Shown here piece after piece: positions 34,347 to 45,362 of a DNA stretch of 64,000 nucleotides. Below the pieces are notes generated by a model. It did not search any database, was not told where the DNA came from, and saw only the letters and a program-made list of their open reading frames with translations. The translations under genes and the position numbers were made by a program. Each line of letters opens with the position of its first letter. Position 1 is the first letter of the stretch. The DNA comes from Cephalopachus bancanus (Eukaryota; Chordata; Mammalia; Primates; Tarsiidae). The DNA is taken from the NCBI GenBank assembly GCA_027257055.1, contig JAPVLO010000161.1:2294001-2358000 (forward strand), written 5' to 3'.

Positions 34347-34638
34347 TTCTTTTTTTGAGTTGGAGTCTCACTCCATCGCGTAGGCTGGAGTACAGTGGTA
34401 CGCTCACAGCCATCCCAGCGTTGATCTGCTGGTCTCTAGCGATCCTTCCACCTCAGTCTTCCAAGTAGCCAAACTACAGGTGTGTGCTGCCATGACTGGC
34501 TAATTTTTTTATTTATTGTAGAGATAGGGTCTTACCATGTTGCCTAGGCTGGTCTTGACCCCTCAGGCTCAGGCATTCCTCTTGCCTCAGCCCTCCAAAG
34601 TGCTGAGATTACAGGCTTGAGCTACCGCCTCCAACCTA
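34347..34638 (-). mobile_element. Older-form Alu SINE in old L1, antisense
   Basis: Duplication GATATTAACTT at 34336-34346 and 34639-34649. Left arm is the CTCAAGCCTG form, right arm lacks the GGCC hairpin; it therefore predates the two Alus to its left by subfamily state. Confidence 0.96.
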
Positions 34639-34865
34639 GATATTAACTTCTTATCAGATATGTGGTTTTCAAGTTTTTTCCCAATTCATAGGCCACCTTT
34701 TTATTTTGTTTCCTTTGCTGTGCAGAAGCTTTTTAGTTTGATGCAGTTCAACATATTTTGCTTTTGTGGCCAGAGCTTTTGATGTGTTATCAAAAAAATC
34801 ATTACCAAGGCCAGTGTCCAGTGTTTCTCTGTGCTCTTTTCCAGGAGTTTTACAGTTTCTGATTA

Positions 34866-35925
34866 GTTACTACTTTTAAAAAGAAAGACAATCTCACCAC
34901 AGATTTGATTACTAAACGGCATCTGCTACTCAAATAGATGTCACCCTTAATCTCTCCTAATCAAATATAGTCTTATTAGCTATATTTAGGTGGAAGGAAT
35001 ATTGGAAGCTTTTAATGAACAGGTGACTGCCAGCAGTTATCTTAAAAATCTTGACTAGTAGGCCTGAGGGAGAGCGATTTGAACTGTAAAGGGATTTGTC
35101 ACTAACCATACTATATGGTAAGTGGACCTGGAAATAGTTAACTTTGTGGAAGAGGCAGTTCAGGGTGATATGTGGTGGCTGTCCTAAAGTATTTGTAGGG
35201 TTGATTTCCAGAAGAGGGATTTAGATCCAAGTGGTCACACCTACTTCTGTTGGAGACACAATATAGCGTTCTGTATAAAAAGAATAGTTTTCTAATAGTG
35301 CTGTCTCAGGGTCTTGAATTCCAGTTTCTGAAGCTATTCAAACAAGCTCACTTATCACTCACCTGGATTATTGTAATGGAGTTAAAAAATGCGTATTAGT
35401 GACCTTTGAGGCCCCTCTCCCTCCCAAAGAGACTGTGATTATGTCATTTTTAGGGCAAAGTGTTCTGAGGAAATCAAGTCGTGATTCAAAGTGTAGATTT
35501 GCTCCCTGTAATTTTTTTTTTTTTTAAGAACTCAGTCTTGAGAGCTTTAGTGTTTAATCCCTATGTCCCCATGTGTATTGAATTGGAACAAATTAAACTT
35601 TTCCAGTCCTCCAGATCTTTTGTCACACTCTGAGTTTTTAAAGTTAAGATCATTTAAAAGTGGCACATAGGCATTTTCCTTTTTGGAGTTTGCCTGTGTG
35701 TTTGCAAATCAAAATTGGAAGAGTTCTGTCATTTGGAATATATGAGAGGGGCCCTACCAAAATCTGGGATTATCTTTTAGAGTGGGCCCTTTGTAGTACA
35801 CTAGGAATTTGTTCCTCTGGATCAGTCAAGGAAAGTTCTTATCTGAAAGCTTTGAGAAGGTTTTGTCACAGTTTGTGGAAGAAATGTCTCTAGTTGTGGC
35901 AAACAGGTGACTGGTTCTTCCACCA
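34866..35925. other. Unique DNA, nothing recognised
   Basis: No repeat or exon recognised. A T-run at 35512-35525 is the only simple tract. Confidence 0.45.
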
Positions 35926-36285
35926 TGGCTATGTACCGGTCCACACCTCACTGAGTGTTCAGCAGTTTTTGACAAAATGGCATGACCCCCATGCCCCACT
36001 CTCCCTATTCACCCAATCTTGCCTTAGCAACTTTTTTTATTTCCCTGGATGAAAAAGTCCTCAAAGGGAAACATTTTGCCATTGTGGAAGAGGTGAAACA
36101 AAAAATGGCAGAAGCATTTAAAAGGCATCAAAATTGGTGGATTTAAAAACTTTCGAGCAATGGAAAAAGCATCTTGATAGGTGCATTGCATCAAATGGAG
36201 AATACTTTGAAGGTGACTGAAGTTTAAACATGTAAGAATAAATACACAATTTTTAATAAATTTTCAGGATTTTTTTGATTCCTCC
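35925..36285 (+). pseudogene. Mariner-type DNA transposase remnant (C-terminal end)
   Basis: Reading forward with frameshifts, 35978-36156 gives HSPYSPNLALATFF, then EKVLKGKHFAIVEEVKQKM. After a shift, 36153-36220 gives FEQWKKHLDRCIASNGEYFE then GD and a TGA stop. These are the last two blocks of the mariner/Tc1-family transposase, around the third catalytic acidic residue (the expected SPDLAPCD block has lost it: N in place of D, and CD reads AT) and the C-terminal YFEGD end. At least two frameshifts and one stop (TAA at 36145) make it non-functional. AT-rich DNA after the stop (ATAAATACACAATTTTTAATAA) fits the element's 3' end. The 5' part is absent. Confidence 0.88.
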
Positions 36286-36396
36286 TCGTATATACAGGTT
36301 TTCATTTCAGGTTACTTAAGTGAAATCTTTAAGGAAGATGTCATGCTTTGCTTGCTTACTGTAGGCTCCTCCACACCCCTATTTAAAAAACAGAAT

Positions 36397-36730
36397 GGGC
36401 TGGGTGCGGTGGCTCAAGCCTATAATCCCAGCACTTTGGGAGGCCAAGGTGAGAGGATTGCCTGAGCCCACGGGTTCGAGACCAGCCTGGGCAACTTGTC
36501 AAGACTTTATCTTTACAATGAATCAATAATTAGCTGGGTGTGGTAGCGCATGCCTGTAGTTCCTGCTACTTTGTAAGGCTGAGGAGGAGCCTAGCAGGTT
36601 GATGCTGGGGTGGTCGTGATTGTGCCACTGCACTTCAGCCTGGGTGATGGAGTGAGACTCCAACTAAAAAAAAAAAAAAAATTAAAATTAAAAACAAACA
36701 AACAAAAAAAACAAAGCCAAAAAAAAACAC
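36397..36730 (+). mobile_element. Intermediate-form Alu SINE with long A-rich tail
   Basis: Left arm GGTGGCTCAAGCCTATAATCCCAGCAC with CACGGGTTCGAGACCAGCC, a state between the old and young copies in this window. The tail is A-rich with (CAAA)n-type interruptions up to about 36730. Target duplication is not clear. Confidence 0.94.
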
Positions 36731-37299
36731 CTGCCCATTTTAAGGGACTGAAGAGGTATTTTGTAATGACTGAAAATATATCTGAGAGTAATAATATAGT
36801 CTCCAGCTAAATACAGTTAGACTAGTGATGCATCCATCATTACAGTAAGTAGATGTTTTGTAAAAAGAGAATTTGAGGGGGAAAATCAAAGGATAGAGGT
36901 GTTTATGTGGGGTCAGTCTCACTAGGAATGCTGAAATGAATTCTCCAGCCCTTCAGTACCAGAGGGCACCTAGATTAATGTTCTGGGTCCTCAGTGTCCT
37001 GTCTCTCAGACACTTGGCATTGATTTGTTCATCTCAGAACTGAAGTCCCAAGGATTAAGAGGAGAGAGGAATGCATCATTTCTCTGCCAGAGGAGGTACT
37101 TAAACTGGGAAAGGAGGAGGGGACGTTAACAAATCAAGCCTTGGCAAGGAAATCTGTCACGAATCAGCAATGACTTGGAAAGCCTCTGTCGTTGTATTTT
37201 ACTAAATAAACATTTGCTGCTACTGACATTTCTCTATTACTTACTTTAAGGATAAGCTTTAGGTTGCACTATGGAAGGAATGAATCCTTTTTGTGTGTG
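36731..37299. other. Unique DNA, nothing recognised
   Basis: No repeat or gene recognised. Confidence 0.45.
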
Positions 37300-37560
37300 T
37301 GTCCATATTGACAACATTAGGTAATTAATTTACAACTAGCTCAATTAGACTCCAGCCCATACAGTGTGTACGTGGCGTTTTAAACAGCCTTTGTTTTGAA
37401 GCTAATTGAACTGGCTGTAGCAGAGACAGCCAGACAATTTACATTTATCTTTGGCAGGACACAAGGGCTCTCCCTTGGTATGGACAGCCACATTTTCTAT
37501 TCCTTCCACCAAGTCTGGCACTAAAATGCTGTGTGCTTATTTTAATTTTCTAATTTAAAA
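37300..37560. promoter_or_regulatory. Strongest candidate conserved non-coding element
   Basis: Repeat-free block with TAATTAATT at 37322-37330, CAATTAGA at 37342-37349, CTAATTGAA near 37402-37410 and the SOX/TCF-like CCTTTGTTTT at 37388-37397. It also has a palindrome-like CAGCCTTTG/CTGGCTG context and low-complexity-free unique sequence up to the ACCAAGTCTGGCA at 37509. The density and variety of developmental transcription-factor words is the highest in the window. No conservation data are available here, so function is inferred. Confidence 0.4.
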
Positions 37561-38330
37561 TAACTACTTACCTGGCAGGGGAGATACCATGATCATGAAG
37601 GTGGTTTTCCCAGGGCAAGGCTTATTCATTGCACTCCAGATGTGCTGACCCCTTCTATTTCCCCAAATGAAAAAAAAAAAAAAAGGAAATAATATATAAA
37701 TAGATAAGCAAGGAAGAAAATAAAGATCACACATTATCTTTAACACCAAGAGAAAACTATTTACAACCCATCTTTCTATACCTTTTTCCTATATAAGAAA
37801 ATACATGCAGCTGTATATATAAATGTTTCTGTATGTTCTGTTTTTGAGAAATAAATCAAACACAGACTGGTAGTCTTTTTTTTTTCCCGTACTTAAGTTG
37901 GAAACACTTTGTCATTTTATAAAATACTGTTATACAATATTTTAAATGTCTGAGTCCATTGTGTACCAAAATATATTTAACCAATTGTTGTGACTGGGCA
38001 CTTGAGCTCTATCCAGATCTTTTATATTTAACCAGCATTGTGATATACTTGTTACTAAATCTTTGTGAAGTCTTAATTGTATGCAACAGATAAATTCCTA
38101 GATACTGAATTTCTTGGACAGAGGCATGCATGTTTTAAAATATTTGATGCATATTGCCAAATTGTACTACTTTTCACTTTTAGTATCGAGAGTATTGACT
38201 TAGCTTATGGGTTAAGTCCTGATCAGTGATTTTGCTGCTGCCTTAAAATTTAAGTCAGCCTTATAAATCTTCTATTCCCAGTATCAGGTGGAAAAAAGCC
38301 AGTTTACATCATATAGGGCAATATGGCTTT
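37561..38330. repeat. Unique DNA followed by an old LINE-like fragment
   Basis: From about 37900 to 38185 words such as GTCCATTGTGTACCAAAATATATTTAACCA, CAACAGATAAATTCCTAGATACTGAATTTCTTGG and TGCATATTGCCAAATTG follow the reversed, very old L1-type order (TTTATTTAACCAGTCCCC..., GGATAAATTCCTAGAAGTGG...). The part before 37900 is AT-rich and unassigned. Confidence 0.5.
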
Positions 38331-38340
38331 CCTTATTTTC

Positions 38341-38640
38341 TTTCTTTCTTTTTTTTTTTTTTTTTTGAGTTGGAGTCGCACTCTGTCGCCCAGACTGGAG
38401 TGCAACGGCCGCTCCCGGCCACTGCAGCCTCGACCTGCTGGGCTCCGGCGATCTTTCCGCTTCAGCCTTCCAAGTAGCCGGAATTACAGGCATGCGCTAC
38501 CACGCCCGGCTGATTTTTTGATTTATTGTAGAGATGAGGTCTTGCTGCCCAGTCGGGTCTCAAACCCACAGGCTCAGGCAATCCACTCACCTCAGCTTCC
38601 CAAAGGCGCGGGATTATAGGCTGAGCCACCAAGCCCGGCT
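38341..38640 (-). mobile_element. Young Alu SINE, first of a tandem pair, antisense
   Basis: Full young signature: CTGCAGCCTCGACCTGC, GGCCGCTCCCGGCCAC hairpin, GGCGCGGGATTATAGGC. Its left-arm end runs directly into the T-tail of the next Alu. The outer duplication CCTTATTTTC (38331-38340) is matched only after the second Alu (38937-38946). Confidence 0.97.
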
Positions 38641-38936
38641 CTTTTTTCTTTTTGAGTTGGAATCTCACTCTGTTGCCCAGGCTAGAGTGCAGTGGCACAC
38701 TCACGGCCTCCCCAGCATCTACCTGATGGACTCCAGCAATCCTTCAGCTTCACCCTTCCAAGGAGCTGGAATTACAGGCACGTGCTACCATGCCCGGCTA
38801 ATTTTTTGTTATTTTATTGTAGAGATGAGGTCTCACCAAGTTGTCTGAGCTGGTCTCGAAACTGCAGGCTGAGGCAATCCACTTGCCTTGGCCTCCCAAA
38901 GTGCTGGGATTATCGGCTGACCCACCGAGTCCAGCC
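38641..38936 (-). mobile_element. Older Alu SINE, second of a tandem pair, antisense
   Basis: State is intermediate: CTCAGCC is present, but CCCAGCAC is unchanged and the right arm lacks the hairpin. Since the flanking CCTTATTTTC repeats bracket both Alus, this older copy most likely created the duplication and the younger one later landed in its A-tail. Confidence 0.96.
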
Positions 38937-40460
38937 CCTTATTTTCAAGAATGTTGTTGTTTAGTTTTGAAAAGTCGTAGAATTAAAGCAAGTAGCTGCT
39001 ACTTTAAGACAAAAGTGACTTTGTTTTTCCCATGGGAAGATGCTGAAACACTGTTTTTCATATGGAATAAGGACCAAGTTAAATAAATAGACTAAAATCA
39101 AAGCAAGAGGTAGTTTTGCCTAGTATTTGACAAGTGTTTGGACCTTCTTGAGATGGCAAAACCCATGACTTCGAGGAGCAAGAGAAACTCTGGCATCCTC
39201 CATCAAGGGTGGCCATGGAGTCATTATCCACTGTTGTATATGCAGTCCATTGCCTATTGAAAAGTTGTTATGCTATGCATGACTGTATTTGCAGCTTCTG
39301 AATGTGCAGTCGGACAAATAGCAGGTATCATTGTTGACTGAATGAATAAATGATTAGAATACATATACAGCAAGTGAGATTAAAGAAAAAGATCTTTCAG
39401 ATCATTTAGGGCCCTCCCTCCAGTTTTATAACTAAGGAAATCAAAGTTTAGAAAGATTAAGTGACATCTGGTTCAACAGCAAGTTAATGATCCCAGCAGA
39501 AGTTGGAGTTCTCTGTGTCAGTGTATTTCCCAGATTCTTATAGTACTAGAATTGTGTGTTTTTCCCGTGATGGTATTTTTTGTGATTATATTTTAAAATC
39601 AGTAGTAAAATTCTCATTTCAAATACAGTATAACACAATTTCTCTAACTCCTTTTTTTCTTCTCTGATTAGAAATAGCGTGTTTTTTGTTAAAATTCAAC
39701 ATATCCATAACTCACATTTCTTTTTTCCATTCTTTCTATAATATTTTCACCTATCCAATTTCACTCTCAGTGGAGGTTTTAATTTACTCCAAGCAGTATT
39801 GCCATCTGGATGTCAAAATGCATTGAATTGACCTCTTTTCTGGAAATCCCAATAAAGGTCTCACCTGCCTCAAAACAAAGGATCTTAGGCAGGAATTGAG
39901 GCAGGCAAAGCAAAATCTTCTGCAAAGGCCCAGGTGCTTCCTATTTGCCCACTTGTCTTTGTCTTTTGATTCACAGTGGGTGCAGAGGTGTCTTGTTTTC
40001 CTCTAGAAAGTGGCTTCTAAATACAAATTCTGTTTGGGGCTTTTCAGCTTGCCAATGCTGAATAATATTTGCGGTGAAAGTTAGTTTCTAGTAAACAAGG
40101 AGAAAAGAGGAATTAAAGAGAAGCTTTAACATTTCTGTATTTTTTCCCCTTTGATTTTAGCCTTTCCCCCCTTCTTTTATTAAAATGTAAGCTTTGGAAA
40201 TTAGACATCTTGCCATTTAGACCAGCATGGGATACTGTACTCTTAGGTTCCATAATATTTCATAGTACCTCTCTTTACTGTATGTTAAATGATAGGGAAG
40301 TATAATAAAATGTACCTAGAGAGTACTTATCTATTTTATGTCCTGTAACATTCAGTACTTGATGCAAATGTAGCAGATCTCAAATCCAAAAGGAGAAAAA
40401 CTGGTTGTAACTCAAGAGAAAGGGATGAAAAGTTTCTTGTTGGTGGAATAAGTTCAGCAA
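38937..40460. other. Mostly unique DNA with faint old-repeat scraps
   Basis: Near 39400-39545 the phrase TTTTATAACTAAGGAAATCAAAGTTTAGAAAGATTAAGTGACATC looks like a degraded MIR/L3-type segment. About 39300-39350 (GTTGACTGAATGAATAAATG) resembles an L2 tail. Otherwise unrecognised. Confidence 0.45.
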
Positions 40461-40625
40461 AATCATAGAATTTGAAGTCTTTATTAAGACCTTCACAGGT
40501 CTTAAGGGCCTTCATAGCTTCTAGTCCAACCTTTTATTTTACTGATGGGGAAATAATTAGCTACTGGTTCAGAGCCATTCAGATGGTTAGAGAAAGAGCT
40601 GTGGACAAAACCTAAAACTTAATGC
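40461..40625. repeat. Old MIR/L3-type repeat fragment
   Basis: AAATCATAGAATTTGAAGTC, then CTTCTAGTCCAACC and TTTTACTGATGGGGAAATAATTAGC follow the widespread ancient 'ATCATAGAATTTTAGAGC...CTAGTCCAACCC...TTTTACAGATGAGGAAACTG' repeat. Family name not assigned. Confidence 0.6.
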
Positions 40626-41036
40626 CTATTCTGCTATGAATTTTCATTTTCTAATCATACTTGAAACATTTAGTCTAATCTCTCATTAAAAGAGCATACT
40701 GTTTGATCTTTTGTTGACTTGAAACCTGTTGTGCCCAAGGGCACTCAACAGCTTCCCTCTTGCTCACTTTTCCTGGTTGCCCAGGTTGTTCTTTGCTTCT
40801 CTGAGGGTAGGTTTGGATATGACTGAAATGAAAGCTGTATTGTGACAGTGCCTAGAGAATTGTCTCTGATGATGACTTCTTACTTTTGCAAGAACACAGT
40901 GAAAATGCAGTAAGGGGCTGTTATTACATAAAACAATTGAATCTAAGAAGCCCCAACTGGCAAATGGTTATATCCTTTGGCAGTTGTCTTTGCTGTCTCT
41001 TACAGTCCTAGAGATCCAGAGTCTTCGGTTCTTAAT

Positions 41037-41198
41037 TAATTAATTGATTGATTTTTTGGAGTCAGGGTCTCGTTCTGTTGCCCAGACTGGAGTGCAGTGG
41101 TTTGATCATGGCTCACAGCAGCCTTGAACTTCTGGTCGAAAGTGAGCCTCCCACCTTAGCCTTCCAAGTTGCTGGGATTACAGGCATGAGCCACTGTA
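41037..41198 (-). mobile_element. Free Alu monomer (FLAM-like), antisense
   Basis: One ~140-bp Alu arm: GGAGTCAGGGTCTCGTTCTGTTGCCC, GAGTGCAGTGGTTTGATCATGGCTC and GGGATTACAGGCATGAGCCACTG. The GATCATGGCTCAC state is that of fossil left monomers. It ends where a dimer would have a linker. Next to (TTAA)-type repeats TTAATTAATTAATTGATTGATT. Confidence 0.85.
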
Positions 41199-42279
41199 TG
41201 TTCTTGGTCAAACACCTCACCTCTTGTACTTCAGTTTCTTCTGAGGAAATTCAAGGGGAATTAAAATGGATGATTTCTATGGCACCTTTCGGGTCTTGCA
41301 TTATGATTTTTATAAAACTTTTTCCACATGACCAATAACTAAGCATGAATTGCTGACAGTTCATTTTATTATTGTTTTGATTGGTTTTCGTGGTAATTTG
41401 GAAAATGTTTATAGACTTCACTGTGATCAAGCTGCTAGCAATTATTTATAGAGCGCCCACCAGGTGCTCAGGGGCTGTAGAAGAAACAGTGTGCAACCTC
41501 AAGGAGACAGAAAGACTTCTTTATCTCTCAAGCTGGGGATGTCAGGCATGCCTCCCTTCCACTGGGCTTAAGTTCCATGAGTACAGGGGCTTTGCCTCTC
41601 TTAAGTAGTGCAGGGTTCAGTAAACATTGGTTGCATTAATGAAAGAATGAATTCAGTTGTCAGTCTTGCTCATATTTACAGAAGATATCCTACTGAGATT
41701 TATTGTTTTCTTCAACTTGTAAATGCTATTAACTTGAATAAATTTCCCAGAAACTATTCCTCATCTTTTATAGAATAATAGGGCCAAGATGCTCTGAAGC
41801 TAAAGGTAAAAACTTAAATACTCAATTATTTTCTTAGAATTTAATTTAATAGTAGCATATTGAATGCTCTGAAATATCTATCTTAAAATAACTTGGTTTA
41901 ACCCAGCATTTCCCAGATTAATTTGACCTTAGAATCCTATTCATTCCACTTCCCCCATGAAATAGTTAATATCCTTCATAAATTTGACTTGTGAAATAGG
42001 TTGATATAGGGAATAGTAGTAATATGGACTAAATAGGAGGAGCAACATTAGTTAAGAATAATTAATTAAACACAATGGGGCTTATACTTTAAGCACTATT
42101 TCTGGCAGCCCTGTGTGAAATTATGGTGTACCTGTATTTTTTTTTTAATAACTATCCGTGCCTCATTACAGATTTAAGGTTATGTGGTAGAGAGATTAAA
42201 GGAAGTTGCAAGTGATCTAATAGCTATTTTACAGTTATAGAAGTTAAATAGTAGCATTTTAAATTGTGTCAAGGGCTGC
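41199..42279. other. Unique DNA plus small L2 tail
   Basis: At about 41565-41650 AAGTTCCATGAGTACAGGGGC...CAGTAAACATTGGTTGCATTAATGAAAGAATGAATTC is an L2 3' end in forward orientation. The rest is unrecognised. Confidence 0.5.
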
Positions 42280-42425
42280 CCTGTCAGGTATTGCAGGGAA
42301 ATAATGATGAAAGGGAGTCTGTGTCTGCTTCTTCAGGAGCCGACTGTCCAGTGGAGGAGACAGACATGTAAACAGATTATAGCAGTAAAATGCTCAAGTG
42401 GGTAATGAACACATAAAGGAATGGT
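42280..42425 (-). repeat. L2-like fragment, antisense
   Basis: TCTGCTTCTTCAGGAGCCGACTGTCCAGTGGAGGAGACAGACATGTAAACAG parallels reversed L2 'CTGCCCTCAAGGAGCTTACAGTCTAGTGGGGGAGACAGACAAGTAAACA'. Confidence 0.65.
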
Positions 42426-42479
42426 ACTTTGTTTCAATTTAGAACAGGGTTTCTGTTCATACAATGAGTCCAAACCAAA

Positions 42480-42720
42480 ATAACTGGAACCCCTCTAGGA
42501 TCCTCCAGACAAAATTCTACTCATAGATCAAGATTCAAATGACTCTCAGCTTCTTTATGTTTTCCCTGATCCAGAGTTAATTACATTATCTAGTCCCAGC
42601 ATAGCCTTGCTTACACCTTTGTTATAGGCCATATTGCAATCTGCTTTGTATGCTAACTACTTGAGGGTAGGGCAGGGTTGTTTTGTCCCTGTATCAGTGG
42701 GTCCTGTAGTCACAGGTGGG
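42480..42720 (+). repeat. L2 3' end, forward
   Basis: Contains TTTTCCCTGATCC, AACACCTTTG-like ACACCTTTGTTATAGG and CTACTTGAGGGTAGGGCAGGGTTGTTTTGTCCC, the order of the L2 3' region. Confidence 0.65.
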
Positions 42721-43625
42721 CTGCATATTGGCTGCATTCTTTAGACTTGGGGCAAGGTATTGGGGCTATGAAAGTTATTCACTTTAAGAAAATTCAGAAA
42801 ACAAAACTAGGTTTTATGGAAAATGCAGATTGGGAAAATGGTGATATTGTTAACATTTTCTCCCAGAATGCTTAGCCCTTTGCACTCACATGTCTCTTCT
42901 GAGGGGATATGGTAAATCTAGCAAACCACTTGGATGTCCCCTCGTAGGGGACATAAAGAGACTGCTGGTGATTATACAGGACAAACTTATGCCAACACAA
43001 ATTCTTCAAAAGTGTATGCTTCCTTGAGGTTTTTCATTCAAATTGCACAAAAAAGCAAGTAAAGAGATGGAATATATACTGAGATATGATCAATTAGTGG
43101 AGAAGTGGTTTTCAGGAATCATGAGTGTGTCCTTCCACATCTTCTTTGAACAATAGACTGGACAATAAAGTACATACTATTAATTTTTTATTTTTTGTCA
43201 TAAATAACTTCCTCAGTGTCCAAAATTCCATTATAAGCCAAATATCATAATTATAAAATAATTGGTTTCAGTGCTATACTATTTAATATGAAGTGATTTG
43301 TTTTCACTATTTCGTAAAAAAGAATGGTTGAGTTGCTGGTAGGTGATCCATGAAATGTCTCTGAGTGCAAAGAGTTAAATATGATTTAAGATTTCAGTTA
43401 CATTATTTTTAGGAATTCAACACTTCTACATCATGAAGTATTTTTTCACAAGAATGTTACATTGTCATTAATTTTTACAGAACCTTTCTCTTGTATCCTA
43501 TATTTCATCTGGAATACTGTAAGAACAAATTCATTTTGGTATTCTGTTCCCCACTAGTGGTTGTGTCTGATGCTCAAGGTCAGGGTATTGATTGGTGACA
43601 TTTCCCTTAAAGTATTTGTATCCAT
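42721..43625. other. Unique DNA, nothing recognised
   Basis: No repeat or gene recognised. Confidence 0.45.
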
Positions 43626-43629
43626 TTGC

Positions 43630-43815
43630 AACTTGAGGGCTGAGTGATTCCTAGTATGGTGTAGGAAATAACTAAACTGGAAGTCAGCCTGACTTGGTTT
43701 TATAGTTAATTTTCTTTGTGACCTTGGGCAAGTCATTTAACCTTCTAAATAACTGTAGAACTTGAGCCAGAATTAGCACAATCTTCTCTGATGTTGCATT
43801 CTGTGATTCTCTGGG
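43630..43815 (+). repeat. MIR-type SINE, forward
   Basis: GTGTAGGAAATAACTAAACTGGAAGTCAG...CTTTGTGACCTTGGGCAAGTCATTTAACC is a MIR core. The tail TGATGTTGCATTCTGTGATTCT is typical of the MIR3-like group. Confidence 0.75.
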
Positions 43816-44520
43816 GGAAAACACTCTTCTATGGAGGAAGTTTAAAAGTGGATGCATTTTTAGGCTAAATAGCTTTGTTCATTTAGTTTTTTTTCCCCTT
43901 AACCCATTTTGGATCAGTGAAATTTATTGTGGAATAAAACCAAATTACTTGGAATTCTAAAAAGGCTGCAGTTTTTATCCTATGTTTTAAAATTTTTTAG
44001 TGGATGGAAAAAATGCCAATGAACAAGCTTATCTATATCCATGAATCAGGACAAATTTATCCCAGTTTTCTACATACATAATGTACATAAAGATACTCAA
44101 CAAGGTGCTACAAATTCTTAACCAAAAAAAGAAAATTTGGTTTGTTTTACCATCCTAAATCTAGAAGAATTGTACTTGATAGATACATTTTGAGTATTTT
44201 TATCAATAATTGAGGTAATAAATTGCTTTGGTTGTAAAGATCTTTTATATAGGAACCTAGCTTTTATGATAAATGTATTCTGTATCTTTGGATGAGTTAT
44301 TGAACCTTTCTAGATGTCAGTGTCCTCAACTGTTAGATTTGATATCATTTGGATTACTAACAGATGTGTGATTAGACAATTCTATGCATTTCTTTCAGGC
44401 ATCCTCCTGAAAGAAATATTAACAGGTATATCCCCCCCCACATAATTCCAGACAGTTGTTGACTTGTGAGGGAAAGGGGTATTTTCAAACACTTTAAATG
44501 TTGCCTTCAAGAAATTATCT
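43816..44520. other. Unique DNA, weak MIR-like scrap
   Basis: At about 44280-44345 GGATGAGTTATTGAACCTTTCTAGATGTCAGTGTCC resembles a MIR core. Otherwise nothing. Confidence 0.4.
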
Positions 44521-45033
44521 TGTATTAGTTATCTACTGCTATATACCAATATTACTACAAACTTAGTGGCTTAAAATAATATACATTTATCATTTCACAT
44601 ATTCTGCAGGTCAGGAGCCTGGGCACAGCTTAACTGGGGTCCTTTGTAAGGCTGCAATCAAGATGTTGCCCAGGACTGATTACTTACATGTTTGACTGTG
44701 GAAGTATCTGTTACCATGTTTACTCAATGTTGTTAGAATTTATTTCCTTGCAGCTGTAGGCCTGGGAGGCCCTAGGAGCTGCCCACATTTCCTTGTTATA
44801 TGAGGTTCCCCAACATGGTTGCTGGCTTCCTCAAAGTCAACAAAGTAGAGAACAAGACAGGTGCTACAATCTTTTGTAATGTAATCACATAATCATGTAC
44901 ATCTGTCATCTTTGCACCCTTTTGGTTAGAAGTCACAGGTCCCTCCCATACTCAAGGGGAGAGATCATACAAGGGCATGGACACTAGAAGGCAAGGACGA
45001 TGGGGTAGCTAATTGGAGCATCTGTCAGCTACA
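44521..45033 (-). mobile_element. MLT1-type solo LTR (ERVL-MaLR), antisense
   Basis: Starts TGTATTAGTTATCTACTGCTATAT...ACAAACTTAGTGGCTTAAAATAA, continues with TTCTGCAGGTCAGGAGCC and GCTGCAATCAAGATGTTG, and ends with CCTCCCATACTCAAGGGG...GAAGGCAAGGACGATGGGG and CAGCTACA. This is the reversed MLT1 LTR order. About 510 bp, near full length. No internal retroviral sequence is adjacent; non-coding. Confidence 0.85.
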
Positions 45034-45310
45034 CATATGAAAGACAGAAACCATATTTAAGTTTTAAAATTTGTATCTTCCTTTGGATCTGTGAATAAAC
45101 ATCTTCATACTAGAGCTTCAATAAACATTAATTGGCTGAAAATATTTCTGCTGAATTAAAACTTCTTAGCCCCACACTGTATTTGTACCATTCCCTTGAT
45201 TTATTGATGATATTTATGAAGGCAGAGTTTGAGGCCTATACATTCATCTGCCTCTCTGCCCTGCATAGCACTTGCAGGTATTAGGTTCTCATTAAGTGTT
45301 TGTTGAGGGA
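45034..45310 (+). repeat. L2-like fragments, forward
   Basis: GATCTGTGAATAAACATCTTC...CTTCAATAAACATTAATTGGCTGAA and, further on, CTGCCCTGCATAGCACTTGCAGG...TTCTCATTAAGTGTTTGTTGAGGG are two L2-like tails in forward orientation. Confidence 0.5.
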
Positions 45311-45362
45311 TTGTAACTGTTGTTTCAGTTGCAGCATTGATTTAATTTGAAGAAGCTCCTAG

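Larger units (their letters stand above)
32218..34865 (-). mobile_element. Old LINE-1 (L1MA/L1PB-like age), antisense, heavily interrupted
   Basis: Pieces at 32218-32266, 32557-32905, 33088-33466, 33756-33905, 34191-34346 and 34639-34865 join in consensus order. They cover the L1 3' UTR (ATATCTGTCACCTTACATAATTAACC; TAACCACTGTTTTGTGTCTATT), then the end of ORF2 and the part upstream of it. On the minus strand 33126-33460 reads VWRFLKKLKTELPYGPAIPLLGIY and MFIAALFTIAK, the known ORF2p C-terminal region. Four Alus and one younger L1 3' end interrupt it. No intact frame. Confidence 0.92.
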
